Shown: positions 18,313 to 29,201, numbered from the stretch's first letter. The stretch is 64,000 nt of DNA from Undibacterium hunanense (GCF_014284335.1 NZ_JACOGF010000011.1:124001-188000), one strand, 5' to 3'. Numbers and translations: made by a program. Notes: generated by a model from the sequence alone, not told the origin.

Positions 18313-18803
18313 TGAGACATATTATTTCCATCCTTCTCGAAAATGAAGCCGGTGCCTTGTCACGTGTGGTCGGTCTGTTTTCTGCCCGTGGCTACAACAT
18401 TGAAACCCTGACCGTTGCGCCGACTGAAGATGCGACCCTGTCGCGTATGACGATCGTGACTTCCGGTTCCGATGACATCATCGAACAGATCACCAAGCAT
18501 TTGAACCGCCTGATTGAGGTAGTCAAGGTGGTCGACCTGACCGAGGGCGCGCACATAGAACGTGAACTGATGCTGATCAAGGTAAGAGCGGTCGGCAAGG
18601 AGCGCGAAGAAATGAAGCGCACCGCAGATATTTTCCGCGGCCGCATCATTGATGTCACCGAAAAGACCTACACCATAGAATTGACCGGTAACAAAGGTAA
18701 GCTGGACGCTTTCATTGATTCCATCGACCGCACGGCAATTCTGGAAACGGTACGTACCGGTGGTTCAGGCATAGGACGCGGCGAACGCATCCTCAAGGTT
18801 TAA
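18312..18803 (+). CDS. ilvH: Acetolactate synthase, small (regulatory) subunit
   Basis: 163 residues from the ATG at 18312. The amino-terminal ACT domain (MRHIISILLENEAGALSRVV, then GLFSARGYNIETLTVAPTED) binds valine for feedback inhibition and activates the catalytic subunit. The carboxy domain (about residues 85-160) matches the ALS_ss_C family. It overlaps ilvB as TGATG, as expected for a complex assembled in fixed ratio, and is followed 59 bases later by ilvC. Confidence 0.96.
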   Translation: MRHIISILLENEAGALSRVVGLFSARGYNIETLTVAPTEDATLSRMTIVTSGSDDIIEQITKHLNRLIEVVKVVDLTEGAHIERELMLIKVRAVGKEREEMKRTADIFRGRIIDVTEKTYTIELTGNKGKLDAFIDSIDRTAILETVRTGGSGIGRGERILKV

Positions 18804-18847
18804 AAAATAGTTTCAGGCATACGCCATTCTCTTACAAAAATATTTAA

Positions 18848-20087
<1,240 letters not shown>

Positions 20088-20093
<6 letters not shown>

Positions 20094-20114
20094 CGCCCGC
20101 AGGGGCGATTTTTA
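20088..20114 (+). terminator. Rho-independent terminator, second (duplicated) copy
   Basis: AAAAATCGCCC pairs with GGGCGATTTTT, a strong stem with T-tract. It occupies the same relative place in the duplicated unit as the terminator at 19942 but has a different stem sequence. Confidence 0.88.
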
Positions 20115-20315
20115 CTTTCCGGGCTTTATCTTTACTGAGTAGATCTGTGCATTTAATTTTTATTAAATGTAAATGACGATGTATATTGGAAGCCTGAATG
20201 TGAAGGATGCTTGTCCCTGAGTCTGTTTTCATTGCCAATGATCGGGGTTATACTTCGCACACTTTTCATCTCTTGCACAGGCAAGAAATATATTCCACAG
20301 ATCACGATAGCAAGA

Positions 20316-21179
20316 ATGGCACCTATACTAAAACGAAAGCCTAAAGGCAGTTTCAAGTTATTCCCCAAGGGTATGCGCAAGAATGCGGCTACGAGCGGGC
20401 ATGAGGGGGAAGATGTGCGTGTGCCGGCCAAACCCCGGCGCGGCATCTACCTGTTGCCAAATGCTTTTACAACAGCAGCCCTGTTTTGCGGTTTTTATGC
20501 CATTGTGATGGCGATGAATCAACGTTTTGACCAGTCTGCACTGGCGATTTTTGTGGCCATGGTGCTCGATAGCCTGGATGGCCGCGTAGCCCGCATGACC
20601 AATACCCAAAGTGAATTTGGTGCTCAGTACGATAGCTTGTCTGACATGATTTCTTTTGGAGCAGCGCCTGCACTGGTCGCCTATGAATGGTCGTTAAAGG
20701 GCATGGGCAAGCTGGGCTGGCTGGCGGCCTTTGTATATTGTGCCGGTGCTGCCTTGCGCCTGGCGCGTTTTAATACAAATATAGGAATTGTCGACAAGCG
20801 CTACTTTCAGGGTTTGCCCAGCCCGGCTGCTGCGGCACTGGTGGCGGGCTTTGTGTTGCTGATGGAAGACTTGCACTTCCCAGGGCGTGAACTGAGCTGG
20901 AGTACCTGGAGCATTACCTTGTTTGCCGGATTGACCATGGTGACCAATGTGCCTTTCTATAGCTTCAAGGATGTCAATTTGCGTCGTTCAGTACCGTTTA
21001 TTGCCCCATTTTTGATTGTATTGGCCTATGTTGCTGTGGTCAGTGATCCACCCAAGGTTTTGTTTGGTCTGTTCGTCCTGTATGGCTTGTCTGGTTATGT
21101 CGTGCTGCTGTGGCGCTGGCGTAAGGGCAGGCCTGTCAGTATCGTTCAGACCAGTGTCGAGCATCATGAAGAAAAATGA
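20316..21179 (+). CDS. pssA: CDP-diacylglycerol-serine O-phosphatidyltransferase
   Basis: 287 residues from the ATG at 20316; the frame is open upstream to 20211 but the extra sequence is not family-like. This membrane enzyme makes phosphatidylserine, precursor of phosphatidylethanolamine. The CDP-alcohol phosphatidyltransferase motif DG-x2-AR-x8-G-x3-D-x3-D is present as DSLDGRVARM then GAQYDSLSD near residues 90-115. Several hydrophobic helices follow. The amino end is basic. It lies between ilvBHC and leuA, the common betaproteobacterial order, although its own terminator separates it from leuA. Confidence 0.92.
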   Translation: MAPILKRKPKGSFKLFPKGMRKNAATSGHEGEDVRVPAKPRRGIYLLPNAFTTAALFCGFYAIVMAMNQRFDQSALAIFVAMVLDSLDGRVARMTNTQSEFGAQYDSLSDMISFGAAPALVAYEWSLKGMGKLGWLAAFVYCAGAALRLARFNTNIGIVDKRYFQGLPSPAAAALVAGFVLLMEDLHFPGRELSWSTWSITLFAGLTMVTNVPFYSFKDVNLRRSVPFIAPFLIVLAYVAVVSDPPKVLFGLFVLYGLSGYVVLLWRWRKGRPVSIVQTSVEHHEEK

Positions 21180-21226
21180 GCATGCGTAAAACAGTGTCAG
21201 CCTGATTAAATTTGGTGTTTTACAAG

Positions 21227-21264
21227 AAAAGTCGTAATACAGAAAATGTATTGCGGCTTTTTTG
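21227..21264 (+). terminator. Rho-independent terminator after pssA
   Basis: AAAGTCGTAATACA pairs with TGTATTGCGGCTTT (one mismatch and a G-T pair) around GAAAA, followed by a T-rich tract. Confidence 0.8.
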
Positions 21265-21306
21265 CTTTTCTGCCTGAGAAAAACAGGAATTTGCTGCTAT
21301 AAATTC

Positions 21307-21335
21307 TTGCACTTTTTCGCAATCGCGCTTATAGT
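21307..21335 (+). promoter_or_regulatory. Sigma-70 promoter for the leuA transcript
   Basis: TTGCAC (21307-21312), a 17-base spacer and TATAGT (21330-21335). The expected start point, about 21341-21343, coincides with the ATG of the small Leu-rich ORF, so the transcript would begin with that codon or one or two bases before it. Confidence 0.75.
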
Positions 21336-21342
21336 CTTTGGC

Positions 21343-21441
21343 ATGAACTTCGCATCCACATCAATAGCAAAAAACACTTTGGCAGGCCTGTCTGGTCTGC
21401 TATCGCTATTGCTGGCATCTCTACTAGCGTTCACGCGCTAA
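21343..21441 (+). CDS. Candidate leuA leader peptide, Leu-rich and apparently leaderless
   Basis: A 32-codon ORF between the promoter and leuA. Nine of 32 residues are Leu, concentrated in codons 13-28, and four of the nine use CTA, a codon rarely seen in the neighbouring genes. This composition suits a leader peptide that senses charged tRNA-Leu. There is no Shine-Dalgarno because the predicted transcript starts at the ATG. Downstream, TAGCG/CGCTA forms a small hairpin spanning the stop, but I see no classical U-tract terminator before leuA, so the mechanism (attenuation, Rho or translation coupling) is open. It may instead be a fortuitous hydrophobic ORF. Confidence 0.5.
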   Translation: MNFASTSIAKNTLAGLSGLLSLLLASLLAFTR

Positions 21442-21563
21442 ATCCCCCTACACCCACAATTCGAGTAGTCTCACCACCCATGTGCGTCTTGCAAGGGTAG
21501 GCTGAAGAATATTCACAATTTGCAGTTTTATCTCATATTTAAATCTATCTCAGGAGCAATATC

Positions 21564-23102
21564 ATGGCCGACAAACTCATCATATTCGACACAACCTTGC
21601 GTGATGGCGAACAATCCCCTGGTGCATCCATGACCAAGGATGAAAAAATCCGTATTGCCAAGCAGCTGGAAAGAATGAAGGTCGATGTGATTGAAGCCGG
21701 TTTTGCTGCGGCATCGCCTGGTGATTTCGAATCCATCAAGGCGATCGCTTCCATCATCAAGGATTCGACGATTTGTTCCTTGTCGCGTGCCAACGATCGT
21801 GATATTGCCCGTGCTGCCGAAGCCTTGCAGGCTGCAGAGCGCAAGCGTATTCATACTTTCATTGCAACATCCCCGCTGCATATGGAAAAGAAATTGCGCA
21901 TGACGCCTGACCAGGTGCTGGAGCAGGCAATACAGGCGGTGCGTTATGCCCGCAATTTTACGAACGATGTTGAATTCAGCCCGGAAGATGGCAGTCGCTC
22001 GGATATGGATTTCCTGTGCCGCGTGCTGGAAGCAGTCATCAAGGAAGGTGCAACCACCATTAACTTTGCTGACACCGTGGGTTATGCCGTGCCTGAGTTG
22101 TACGGCAATATGTTGAAATCCCTGCGTGAACGCATTCCCAATTCCGACAAGGCGGTCTGGTCCGTACACTGCCATAACGACTTGGGTATGGCGGTGGCCA
22201 ATTCCCTGGCTGGTGTCATGATAGGTGGTGCACGTCAGATTGAATGTACCATCAACGGCCTGGGTGAACGTGCAGGTAATACTGCACTCGAAGAAATCGT
22301 CATGGCAGTGCGTACCCGTAAAGATTACTTCGACTTGCAACTGGGCATCGATATCAGTCAGATCGTGCCTGCCTCCAAGCTGGTGTCGCAAATCACCGGT
22401 TTTGCAGTGCAGCCGAATAAGGCCGTAGTCGGCGCGAATGCCTTCGCCCATGCATCCGGCATCCATCAGGACGGTATTTTGAAGGCCCGTGATACCTATG
22501 AAATCATGCGCGCTGAAGATGTAGGCTGGAGCGCGAATAAACTGGTTCTGGGCAAATTGTCTGGCCGTAATGCCTTCAAGCAGCGCCTGGAAGAATTGGG
22601 CATAGCATTGGAATCAGAAGTTGAAGTCAATGCAGCCTTTGCCCGTTTCAAGGAACTGGCTGACCGCAAGTCGGAAATATTCGATGAAGATATTCTGGCC
22701 CTGGTATCCGATGAAGAGCATGCACAGAATAACGATGCCTTCCATTATGTGTCTTTGTCTCAGCGTTCGGAAACGGGTGAATTGCCATTCGCCAAAGTAG
22801 TATTTACTTCGGACGGCAAGGAAGTAACTTGTGAAGGTAATGGTAATGGTCCGGTTGATGCCATTGTCAATGCGATTGATTCCAAAGTACAGAGCGGGGC
22901 AGAGTTGCTGCTGTTCTCGGTCAATGCCATTACCACTGGTACTCAGTCCCAGGGCGAAGTGACAATGCGCCTGTCGAAAGCGGGCCGCATAGTCAATGGT
23001 GTTGGCGCAGATCCGGATATTGTTGTTGCTTCAGCGAAAGCCTATCTGTCAGCCTTGAATAAATTGCAATCAAAAACCGAAAAACTTAATCCGCAAATTT
23101 AA
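21564..23102 (+). CDS. leuA: 2-Isopropylmalate synthase
   Basis: 512 residues. It catalyses the first committed step of leucine synthesis, acetyl-CoA plus 2-oxoisovalerate. The HMGL-like TIM barrel starts with [12 protein letters not shown] (about residue 9). The metal-binding HxH is in [15 protein letters not shown] near 200, and [17 protein letters not shown] follows. The carboxy-terminal LeuA dimer domain (about 390-505) is the leucine feedback site. AGGAGC lies 7 bases before the ATG. It is transcribed from the promoter at 21307 through the leader ORF and has no leuB/C/D neighbours here. Confidence 0.96.
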   Translation: MADKLIIFDTTLRDGEQSPGASMTKDEKIRIAKQLERMKVDVIEAGFAAASPGDFESIKAIASIIKDSTICSLSRANDRDIARAAEALQAAERKRIHTFIATSPLHMEKKLRMTPDQVLEQAIQAVRYARNFTNDVEFSPEDGSRSDMDFLCRVLEAVIKEGATTINFADTVGYAVPELYGNMLKSLRERIPNSDKAVWSVHCHNDLGMAVANSLAGVMIGGARQIECTINGLGERAGNTALEEIVMAVRTRKDYFDLQLGIDISQIVPASKLVSQITGFAVQPNKAVVGANAFAHASGIHQDGILKARDTYEIMRAEDVGWSANKLVLGKLSGRNAFKQRLEELGIALESEVEVNAAFARFKELADRKSEIFDEDILALVSDEEHAQNNDAFHYVSLSQRSETGELPFAKVVFTSDGKEVTCEGNGNGPVDAIVNAIDSKVQSGAELLLFSVNAITTGTQSQGEVTMRLSKAGRIVNGVGADPDIVVASAKAYLSALNKLQSKTEKLNPQI

Positions 23103-23110
23103 GCAGGGGT

Positions 23111-23139
23111 TTGATTCCGGCGTAAAACGGTGTTATAGT
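23111..23139 (+). promoter_or_regulatory. Sigma-70 promoter for rpsO
   Basis: TTGATT (23111-23116), 17-base spacer, TATAGT (23134-23139), about 105 bases before the rpsO start. The long leader could hold the S15 autoregulatory structure known in other bacteria. Confidence 0.7.
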
Positions 23140-23245
23140 CACGCGTTCCGTCATTCCGGCGGAATTGCTATTTCACGATAACGATGGTTTTGTAGTTGTA
23201 TTTTATAAATACGGCGACTCTTGTTATCGCATGTTAAGGAAAATT

Positions 23246-23515
23246 ATGTCTATCGAAAAAAATGCAAAAGCCGCTATCGTAGCGGACAATGCCCGTGGTC
23301 AAAATGACACAGGCTCTCCTGAAGTGCAAGTTGCGTTGCTGACTGCACGTATCAATGACCTGAATGGTCACTTCAAAGCACACTCTAAAGATCACCACTC
23401 CCGTCGTGGTTTGATCATGATGGTTAACCGTCGTAAGAGTCTGTTGTCTTACCTGAAAGGTAAAGACTTGAATCGCTATCGCTCACTGATCGAAAAACTC
23501 GGCTTGCGTAAGTAA
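23246..23515 (+). CDS. rpsO: 30S ribosomal protein S15
   Basis: 89 residues from the ATG at 23246 with AAGGA six bases upstream; the frame is open further upstream but S15 proteins begin with MSxEKNAKA-like sequence as here. It binds the central domain of 16S rRNA. The conserved [18 protein letters not shown] and [19 protein letters not shown] blocks are intact. The rpsO-pnp order is widely conserved. Confidence 0.98.
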   Translation: MSIEKNAKAAIVADNARGQNDTGSPEVQVALLTARINDLNGHFKAHSKDHHSRRGLIMMVNRRKSLLSYLKGKDLNRYRSLIEKLGLRK

Positions 23516-23546
23516 TTCTTGCTGAGCTTAGCAAATCATTGGTAGT

Positions 23547-23584
23547 AAAAAGCCTGCGTCAGTCGTCTGTCGCAGGCTTTTTGT
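23547..23584 (+). terminator. Rho-independent terminator between rpsO and pnp
   Basis: AAAAAGCCTGCG pairs with CGCAGGCTTTTT around a 12-base loop, with T-tract. Read-through into pnp is likely partial. Confidence 0.88.
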
Positions 23585-23730
23585 CTATGTAGAGTTTTAG
23601 TTTCCCCCGGTTTTAGCCCGGTTTTTAACGAAAATGTTGAAAACAGGCAAAAAGCGATCCAGACGGATTGCTCGCGGTGAGGTGAACGACAGCGCCTGAA
23701 AATCTGTCGGCAAAATAGAAAGGACACATT

Positions 23731-25872
23731 GTGTTTAATAAAATTACCAAAACCTTCCAATACGGTCAGCACCAGGTCACACTGGAAACCGGTGAAATTG
23801 CCCGCCAGGCATCTGGCGCGGTCATGGTATCCATAGAAGATACCGTTGTACTGGCAACCGTTGTTGCAAAGAAGGATGCCAAGCCAGGTCAGGATTTCTT
23901 TCCTCTGACCGTGGATTACATGGAAAAAACTTACGCGGCCGGCCGTATTCCTGGCGGTTTCTTCAAGCGTGAAGGTCGTCCATCAGAAAAAGAAACACTG
24001 ACTTCCCGTTTGATTGATCGTCCTATCCGTCCTCTGTTCCCTGAAGGTTACCTGAACGAAGTCCAGGTCATCATTCACGTATTGTCCGTCAATCCGGAAA
24101 TCGACCCTGATATCGCTGCCATGATCGGTGCTTCTGCAGCGATTTCCGTTGCCGGCATCCCATTCAGTGGCCCGGTTGGCGCCGCACGTGTTGGTTATAT
24201 CGATGGTCAATATGTATTGAACCCAACCGCAACTCAACTGAAACAATCCAAGCTGGATCTGGTTGTTGCCGGTACTGAGCAAGCCGTGTTGATGGTGGAA
24301 TCTGAAGCGCAGCAATTGTCTGAAGAAGTCATGCTGGGCGCGGTGGTCTATGGCCACACGCAAATGAAAGCTGTGATCGATGCGATCCATGAACTGGTAC
24401 GTGACGGTGGCAAGCCTGAAGTGCAATGGGCGCCTGCTGCAAAAAATGAACCACTGATCGCTGCTGTCACGGCAGTGGCAGAGCCTTTATTGCGCGCTGC
24501 TTATCAAACCAAAGAAAAACAGGCGCGTACTGAGCAATTGAAGGCAGCAACGTCTTCAGTAGCTGCAGCCCTGGCTGAGCAGGCAACTGCCAAAGGTGAG
24601 GCTGCTCCTGATTCATCCGAAGTAGGCAATATCCTGTTTGATCTGGAAGCGAAAATCGTTCGTTCCCAAATCCTGGAAGGCGAGCCACGTATCGATGGTC
24701 GTGATACACGCACTGTGCGTCCTATCAGCATCCGTACTGGCGTTTTGCCACGTACGCATGGTACAGCCCTGTTCACGCGCGGTGAAACGCAGGCTTTGGT
24801 GATTGCTACGCTGGGTACTGCCCGTGACGAGCAAAAAATTGATGCGCTGATGGGTGAATACTCTGACCGCTTCATGTTGCATTACAACATGCCTCCATTC
24901 GCTACTGGCGAAACAGGCCGCGTTGGTACACCTAAGCGTCGTGAAATCGGTCATGGCCGTCTGGCTAAACGTGCTTTGCAGGCTGCCTTGCCTGATCCGG
25001 AAGATTTCAGCTACTCCGTACGTCTGGTATCTGAAATTACAGAATCCAATGGTTCGTCTTCCATGGCTTCCGTCTGCGGTGGCTGCCTGGCTTTGATGGA
25101 TGCTGGCGTGCCGATGAAAGCACACGTTGCCGGTATCGCCATGGGCCTGATCAAGGATGGTAACAAGTTTGCTGTTCTGACAGACATCCTGGGTGATGAA
25201 GATCACCTTGGCGACATGGACTTTAAAGTGGCCGGTACTGCAGAAGGCATTACTGCCCTGCAAATGGATATCAAAATCCAGGGTATCACCAAAGAAATCA
25301 TGCAAGTCGCTCTGGCGCAAGCCAAAGAAGGCCGTATCCATATTCTGGGTAAAATGCAGGAAGCCGTACCTGTCGGCAAATCCGAATTGTCTGACTTCGC
25401 GCCACGTCTGATCACGGTCAAGATCAATCCTGAAAAAATCCGTGATGTTATCGGTAAGGGTGGTGCAGTGATCCGTGCCTTGACAGAAGAAACTGGCACA
25501 CAAATCGATATCAGTGATGAAGGTGTAGTGACTATCGCTTCTGTTGATGCAGCCGCTGGCCAGGAAGCCAAACGTCGCATCGAAGAGCTGACTGCAGAAG
25601 TTGAAGTTGGCAAGGTCTACGAAGGTACAGTATTGAAATTGCTGGACTTCGGCGCGATTGTACAAATCATGCCAGGCAAAGATGGTTTGCTGCACATCAG
25701 CCAGATCGCCAATGAGCGCGTGAATGCAGTTGCTGACTACCTCAAAGAAGGCCAGCAAGTGCGTGTCAAAGTGCTGGAAACGGATGATCGTGGTCGCTTC
25801 AAGTTGTCCATGAAAGCGGCATTGTCTGAGTCTGAAGCGCAAGGTCAGCCACAGCAGCAACAACAGCAATAA
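23731..25872 (+). CDS. pnp: Polyribonucleotide nucleotidyltransferase (PNPase)
   Basis: 713 residues from a GTG start with AAAGGA upstream. This trimeric 3'-5' phosphorolytic exoribonuclease has two RNase PH domains (about residues 10-145 and 320-455) with a helical linker, then a KH domain ([18 protein letters not shown], about 565) and an S1 domain ([20 protein letters not shown], about 628). The tail ends in [14 protein letters not shown] repeats continue past the TAA, so the stop may have arisen within a Gln codon run. The 215-base gap after rpsO includes sequence around 23655-23700 that could fold as the RNase III/PNPase autoregulatory leader known in enterics; this is inference. Confidence 0.97.
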   Translation: MFNKITKTFQYGQHQVTLETGEIARQASGAVMVSIEDTVVLATVVAKKDAKPGQDFFPLTVDYMEKTYAAGRIPGGFFKREGRPSEKETLTSRLIDRPIRPLFPEGYLNEVQVIIHVLSVNPEIDPDIAAMIGASAAISVAGIPFSGPVGAARVGYIDGQYVLNPTATQLKQSKLDLVVAGTEQAVLMVESEAQQLSEEVMLGAVVYGHTQMKAVIDAIHELVRDGGKPEVQWAPAAKNEPLIAAVTAVAEPLLRAAYQTKEKQARTEQLKAATSSVAAALAEQATAKGEAAPDSSEVGNILFDLEAKIVRSQILEGEPRIDGRDTRTVRPISIRTGVLPRTHGTALFTRGETQALVIATLGTARDEQKIDALMGEYSDRFMLHYNMPPFATGETGRVGTPKRREIGHGRLAKRALQAALPDPEDFSYSVRLVSEITESNGSSSMASVCGGCLALMDAGVPMKAHVAGIAMGLIKDGNKFAVLTDILGDEDHLGDMDFKVAGTAEGITALQMDIKIQGITKEIMQVALAQAKEGRIHILGKMQEAVPVGKSELSDFAPRLITVKINPEKIRDVIGKGGAVIRALTEETGTQIDISDEGVVTIASVDAAAGQEAKRRIEELTAEVEVGKVYEGTVLKLLDFGAIVQIMPGKDGLLHISQIANERVNAVADYLKEGQQVRVKVLETDDRGRFKLSMKAALSESEAQGQPQQQQQQ

Positions 25873-25953
25873 CAGCAGCAACGTAGTGAGGCAGATGGCA
25901 GGGTAGATAACAAGTCAGTCATTTGCCTTGCGCTGTCGTGCTGAAAAATGAAG

Positions 25954-25986
25954 AAACGCCTGTGCTTTGCACGGGCGTTTTTTTAT
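25954..25986 (+). terminator. Rho-independent terminator after pnp
   Basis: AACGCCTGTGC pairs with GCACGGGCGTT (one mismatch), followed by seven T. Confidence 0.88.
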
Positions 25987-26032
25987 TCGCTTACAATTCA
26001 GGCCCAAGAGTTCACTTTATGGATGAGTCCAC

Positions 26033-27031
26033 ATGAAAACTGAAATGCGCGCCATAGAAATCACCCAGTACGGCAAGCCGGAAGTGTTGCAGATTGCCAC
26101 CCGGCCTGTACCTGTGCCTGGCAAAGGCGAATTGCTGATACGGGTCAGTGCTGCTGGCGTGAACCGGCCTGATGTCTTGCAGCGACTGGGGTTTTATCCT
26201 GTGCCTGCGGGTGCGTCTGATTTGCCTGGGCTGGAAGTGGCGGGGGAGGTGGTTGCCGGTGATCTTGAGGGTAGTGCATTTCAGATTGGTGACCAGATTT
26301 GTGCCCTGGTGCAGGGCGGTGGTTATGCCGAATATTGCGTGGCACCAGCAGGCCAGTGTCTGAAAGTGCCGCAGGGCCTGTCTTTGCTGGAGGCCGCATC
26401 CTTGCCGGAAACATATTTCACGGTCTGGAGTAATGTATTTCAGCGCGCCCATTTATCTCCGGGTGAAACTTTTCTGGTGCAGGGCGGTACCTCGGGTATT
26501 GGTGTGGCAGCGATTCAAATTGCAAAGGCGCTGGGCCATCGCGTGTTTGCCACTGCGGGCTCGGATGATAAATGTCGTGCGACAGAAAAACTGGGAGCTG
26601 AGCGTGGTATCAACTACAAGACTGAGCAATTTGTCGACGTCGTCAAGGAATTGACTGCGGGCAAAGGCGTTGATGTCATTCTTGACATGGTGGCGGGTAG
26701 TTATGTGCCCAAAGAGATTAATTGCCTTGCGGATGATGGTCGTCTGGCCATCATTGCCTTGCTGGGAGGTACTTCTGCTGAACTTGATCTGGCCCAGGTA
26801 TTGCGTCGTCGCCTGACTGTCACGGGATCCACCCTGCGCCCGCGCCCGGAGGCATTCAAAAAGGCGATTGCGACTGAATTGCAGGAACGCGTCTGGCCAC
26901 TGCTGACTGCCAGGACCATCGTGCCTGTGATCCATCATGTCTTTCCTCTGGCGCAGGCCGCGCAGGCGCATGCCATGATGGAAGAGGGCGCGCATATAGG
27001 GAAAATCATGCTGTCCATGGATGCTGGCTAG
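26033..27031 (+). CDS. NAD(P)H-quinone oxidoreductase, PIG3/zinc-independent MDR type
   Basis: A 332-residue medium-chain dehydrogenase/reductase. The GroES-like domain opens with MRAIEITQYGKPEVL and contains AAGVNRPDVLQRLG. The Rossmann domain has VQGGTSGIGVAAIQIAKALG near residue 148. The structural-zinc cysteines and catalytic-zinc residues of alcohol dehydrogenases are absent, as in quinone oxidoreductases of the TIGR02824 (PIG3) group. It probably reduces small quinones using NADPH. The second Met (26045) is an alternative start. It is followed by a promoter for tpiA. Confidence 0.88.
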   Translation: MKTEMRAIEITQYGKPEVLQIATRPVPVPGKGELLIRVSAAGVNRPDVLQRLGFYPVPAGASDLPGLEVAGEVVAGDLEGSAFQIGDQICALVQGGGYAEYCVAPAGQCLKVPQGLSLLEAASLPETYFTVWSNVFQRAHLSPGETFLVQGGTSGIGVAAIQIAKALGHRVFATAGSDDKCRATEKLGAERGINYKTEQFVDVVKELTAGKGVDVILDMVAGSYVPKEINCLADDGRLAIIALLGGTSAELDLAQVLRRRLTVTGSTLRPRPEAFKKAIATELQERVWPLLTARTIVPVIHHVFPLAQAAQAHAMMEEGAHIGKIMLSMDAG

Positions 27032-27149
27032 GCAGGCGAATTGTGTTGTTGTGATCAAAAAGATAGCGTTTTTGCGCAAAAAATGATCAGTGAACCCCAA
27101 AATACGGCCGCATTTGTAGTCATAAAGTCATAAACCTGAGTGGGCTGGT

Positions 27150-27178
27150 TTGACCCTGATAGCGCTGAGGGCTACAAT
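27150..27178 (+). promoter_or_regulatory. Sigma-70 promoter for tpiA
   Basis: TTGACC (27150-27155), 17-base spacer, TACAAT (27173-27178), with expected start about 20 bases before the tpiA ATG. One of the best matches to consensus in the window. Confidence 0.78.
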
Positions 27179-27205
27179 AGACGGTTATTTATATTTTGGC
27201 TTACT

Positions 27206-27949
27206 ATGCGACGCACCTTAATAGCCGGTAACTGGAAAATGAATGGTGATTTTTCTGCCAACCGTTCATTGTTGTCTGAAATAAAGGCTGGCCTGCCTGC
27301 ATCATTGAATTGTGATGTTCTGGTCTGTCCACCGGCGCCGTATCTGGCGCAATGTGCTGAACTGTTGGCGGGTACTGCTGTCATGTGGGGTGCACAAGAC
27401 GTATCCGTGCATGCGCAAGGCGCCTATACCGGCGAGATATCGGCAGCCATGCTGGCGGATTGCGGTAGCAAGTATGTGATAGTCGGGCATTCCGAGCGCC
27501 GTGCCTATCATGCCGAAAGCGATGAGCTGGTGGCACAAAAGGCATTGCACTTGCAGAAATCTGGTCTGTTGCCTATTGTTTGTGTTGGTGAAACGCTGGA
27601 GCAGCGTGAAAGCGGCCAAACCAATCAGGTGGTGGCTGCGCAGTTGAATGCAGTTCTGGATGTGCTGGGTGACATGGCGGCAATGGTCGTCGCTTATGAG
27701 CCGGTATGGGCAATTGGTACTGGCAAGACGGCAACGCCACAAATGGCGCAGGATGTGCATCAATTCCTGCGTCAGCAAATGGCGGCCAGAAATGCCGCAG
27801 TCGCAGACAAGGTGCAAATTTTGTATGGTGGCAGCATGAAACCGGAAAATGCCGCAGAATTGCTGGCAATGCCCGATATTGATGGTGGCCTGATCGGTGG
27901 TGCAGCATTGAAGTCGCAGGATTTCCTGTCGATTATTGCCGCAGCCTGA
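27206..27949 (+). CDS. tpiA: Triosephosphate isomerase
   Basis: 247 residues from the ATG at 27206; the upstream in-frame extension lies within the promoter. It interconverts dihydroxyacetone phosphate and glyceraldehyde 3-phosphate. The catalytic Lys is in GNWKMNG (about residue 11), the His in [12 protein letters not shown] (about 97) and the Glu in [15 protein letters not shown] (about 168). Phosphate-loop sequence [12 protein letters not shown] is intact. tpiA-secG-tRNA-Leu-nuo is a conserved proteobacterial order. The palindromic repeat A starts directly at its stop codon. Confidence 0.97.
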   Translation: MRRTLIAGNWKMNGDFSANRSLLSEIKAGLPASLNCDVLVCPPAPYLAQCAELLAGTAVMWGAQDVSVHAQGAYTGEISAAMLADCGSKYVIVGHSERRAYHAESDELVAQKALHLQKSGLLPIVCVGETLEQRESGQTNQVVAAQLNAVLDVLGDMAAMVVAYEPVWAIGTGKTATPQMAQDVHQFLRQQMAARNAAVADKVQILYGGSMKPENAAELLAMPDIDGGLIGGAALKSQDFLSIIAAA

Positions 27950-28111
27950 GAGCCTGTTTGCGATCTGTAGCGAGCGTGCGTCAGCGGGGTAAGGGTAACC
28001 AAGCGCAGCACAAAAAGCGGAATGTACTTTAGTACATGAGCATTTTGAGCAGCACATGAGCCCCACGCAGACTCCGATTGCGCTCGCGCAGTAAGATCGC
28101 AAGCTGGTTCT
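27949..28111. repeat. Palindromic repeat A, copy 1
   Basis: A 163-base near-palindrome filling most of the tpiA-secG gap. Ends pair as GCGATCTGTAGCGAGCG with CGCTCGCGCAGTAAGATCGC. The centre is the small hairpin TGTACTTTAGTACA followed by TGAGCAT. About 90 percent of it matches, inverted, the copy at 46400-46560. It contains no ORF. Confidence 0.85.
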
Positions 28112-28163
28112 GAGGTGTTTGGATTAATTTGTTTGAATGCTTAATTTTTTTTGGATGTCTTGA

Positions 28164-28550
28164 ATGCAAACTTTATTTACGTTGGTTGTGGTTGTTCAGG
28201 TGTTGTCAGCTTTGGCAATTATTGCCCTGGTTTTGTTGCAGCACGGTAAAGGTGCTGATATGGGCGCCTCTTTTGGCTCTGGTGCGTCGGGCAGCCTGTT
28301 TGGTGCAACTGGTTCTTCCAACTTCCTGTCCAAGGCGACAGGTGTGGCGGCTGCGATCTTTTTTGCAGCGACTTTGGGCCTGGCAGTTTCCAGTGGAAGC
28401 CGCAAGCCTGCCATTGGTGTTATGGAAGGTGTAACAGTGACCAAGCCAGCTGCGCCGGCAACATCTGCGGGTGCGGCTTCTGGTCCGGTTATTACTGCAG
28501 TACCTGCTTCTTCAACATCTGCAGGTCAGGCAAACCAGATTCCAAAATAA
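28164..28550 (+). CDS. secG: Preprotein translocase subunit SecG
   Basis: 128 residues. Two transmembrane helices (about residues 2-22 and 55-75) flank the conserved [24 protein letters not shown] loop, split here at [13 protein letters not shown], the SecG signature. The carboxy tail is a low-complexity Ala/Ser/Pro stretch, longer than in E. coli but usual in betaproteobacteria. SecG helps SecYEG-SecA protein export. It precedes tRNA-Leu and the nuo operon. Confidence 0.93.
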   Translation: MQTLFTLVVVVQVLSALAIIALVLLQHGKGADMGASFGSGASGSLFGATGSSNFLSKATGVAAAIFFAATLGLAVSSGSRKPAIGVMEGVTVTKPAAPATSAGAASGPVITAVPASSTSAGQANQIPK

Positions 28551-28595
28551 TTTGATTTTACCCAGTAAAAAACATTGAATTGCTGCAATTGTGCG

Positions 28596-28624
28596 TTGAA
28601 CAATGAGGCTATACATAGTAGAAT
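28596..28624 (+). promoter_or_regulatory. Promoter of tRNA-Leu (and possibly nuo)
   Basis: TTGAAC (28596-28601), 17-base spacer, TAGAAT (28619-28624), ending 11 bases before the tRNA. Confidence 0.72.
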
Positions 28625-28635
28625 GCTGGGCTTAG

Positions 28636-28720
28636 GCCGACGTGGTGAAATTGGTAGACACGCTATCTTGAGGGGGTAGTGGCGAAAGCTGTACGAGTTC
28701 GAGTCTCGTCGTCGGCACCA
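28636..28720 (+). tRNA. tRNA-Leu (anticodon GAG)
   Basis: 85 bases with a 7-bp acceptor stem (GCCGACG/CGTCGGC), D-loop, anticodon stem CTATC/GGTAG with loop TTGAGGG (anticodon GAG), a long variable arm (type II), T-arm ending GTTCGAGTC, and encoded CCA. It reads CUC and CUU Leu codons. Confidence 0.97.
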
Positions 28721-28835
28721 ATAAAAATAGAGTCAGTTTTCTTTGCTGACTCGGTCGAGGAAGCAGTTGTTTCTTGCTTGTCAGTATCAATAAATGACTT
28801 GCTTCAATCTGGCATTCAATTACAGGTAGCCTAAC

Positions 28836-29195
28836 GTGAACCTCGAAAATTATTTCCCAGTTCTTCTCTTTATTCTGGTTGGTATCGCTGTAGGTGTGGT
28901 GCCGCAAGTGTTGGGGCGTATTCTCGCTCCATATAAACCGGATTCTCAAAAAAATTCTGCTTACGAATGCGGTTTTGAAGCATTCGAAGATGCGCGCATG
29001 AAGTTTGATGTGCGTTACTACCTGGTGGCAATTTTGTTCATTTTGTTTGATCTGGAAACGGCATTCTTCTTCCCCTGGGGCGTAGCGATGCGTGACCTGG
29101 GCTGGACGGGGTTTCTGATCATGCTCGGTTTCGTACTGGAATTCGGTGTGGGTTTTTGGTACATCTGGAAAAAAGGCGCTCTGGATTGGGAGTGA
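28836..29195 (+). CDS. nuoA: NADH-quinone oxidoreductase subunit A
   Basis: 119 residues from a GTG start. First gene of the 14-gene complex I operon. Three transmembrane helices (about 5-30, 62-85, 90-112) with the conserved [22 protein letters not shown] loop split by helix boundaries, a hallmark of this membrane-arm subunit near the quinone site. A hairpin (GAGTCAG/CTGACTC, 28730-28752) sits between tRNA-Leu and nuoA. Confidence 0.97.
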   Translation: MNLENYFPVLLFILVGIAVGVVPQVLGRILAPYKPDSQKNSAYECGFEAFEDARMKFDVRYYLVAILFILFDLETAFFFPWGVAMRDLGWTGFLIMLGFVLEFGVGFWYIWKKGALDWE

Positions 29196-29201
29196 TGAAT
29201 T

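Noticed and set aside
24613-25881. 422-codon minus-strand open frame opposite pnp
   Set aside because: It mirrors the strongly coding pnp frame, its product is rich in Phe, His and Gln from reversed codons, and it has no family resemblance.
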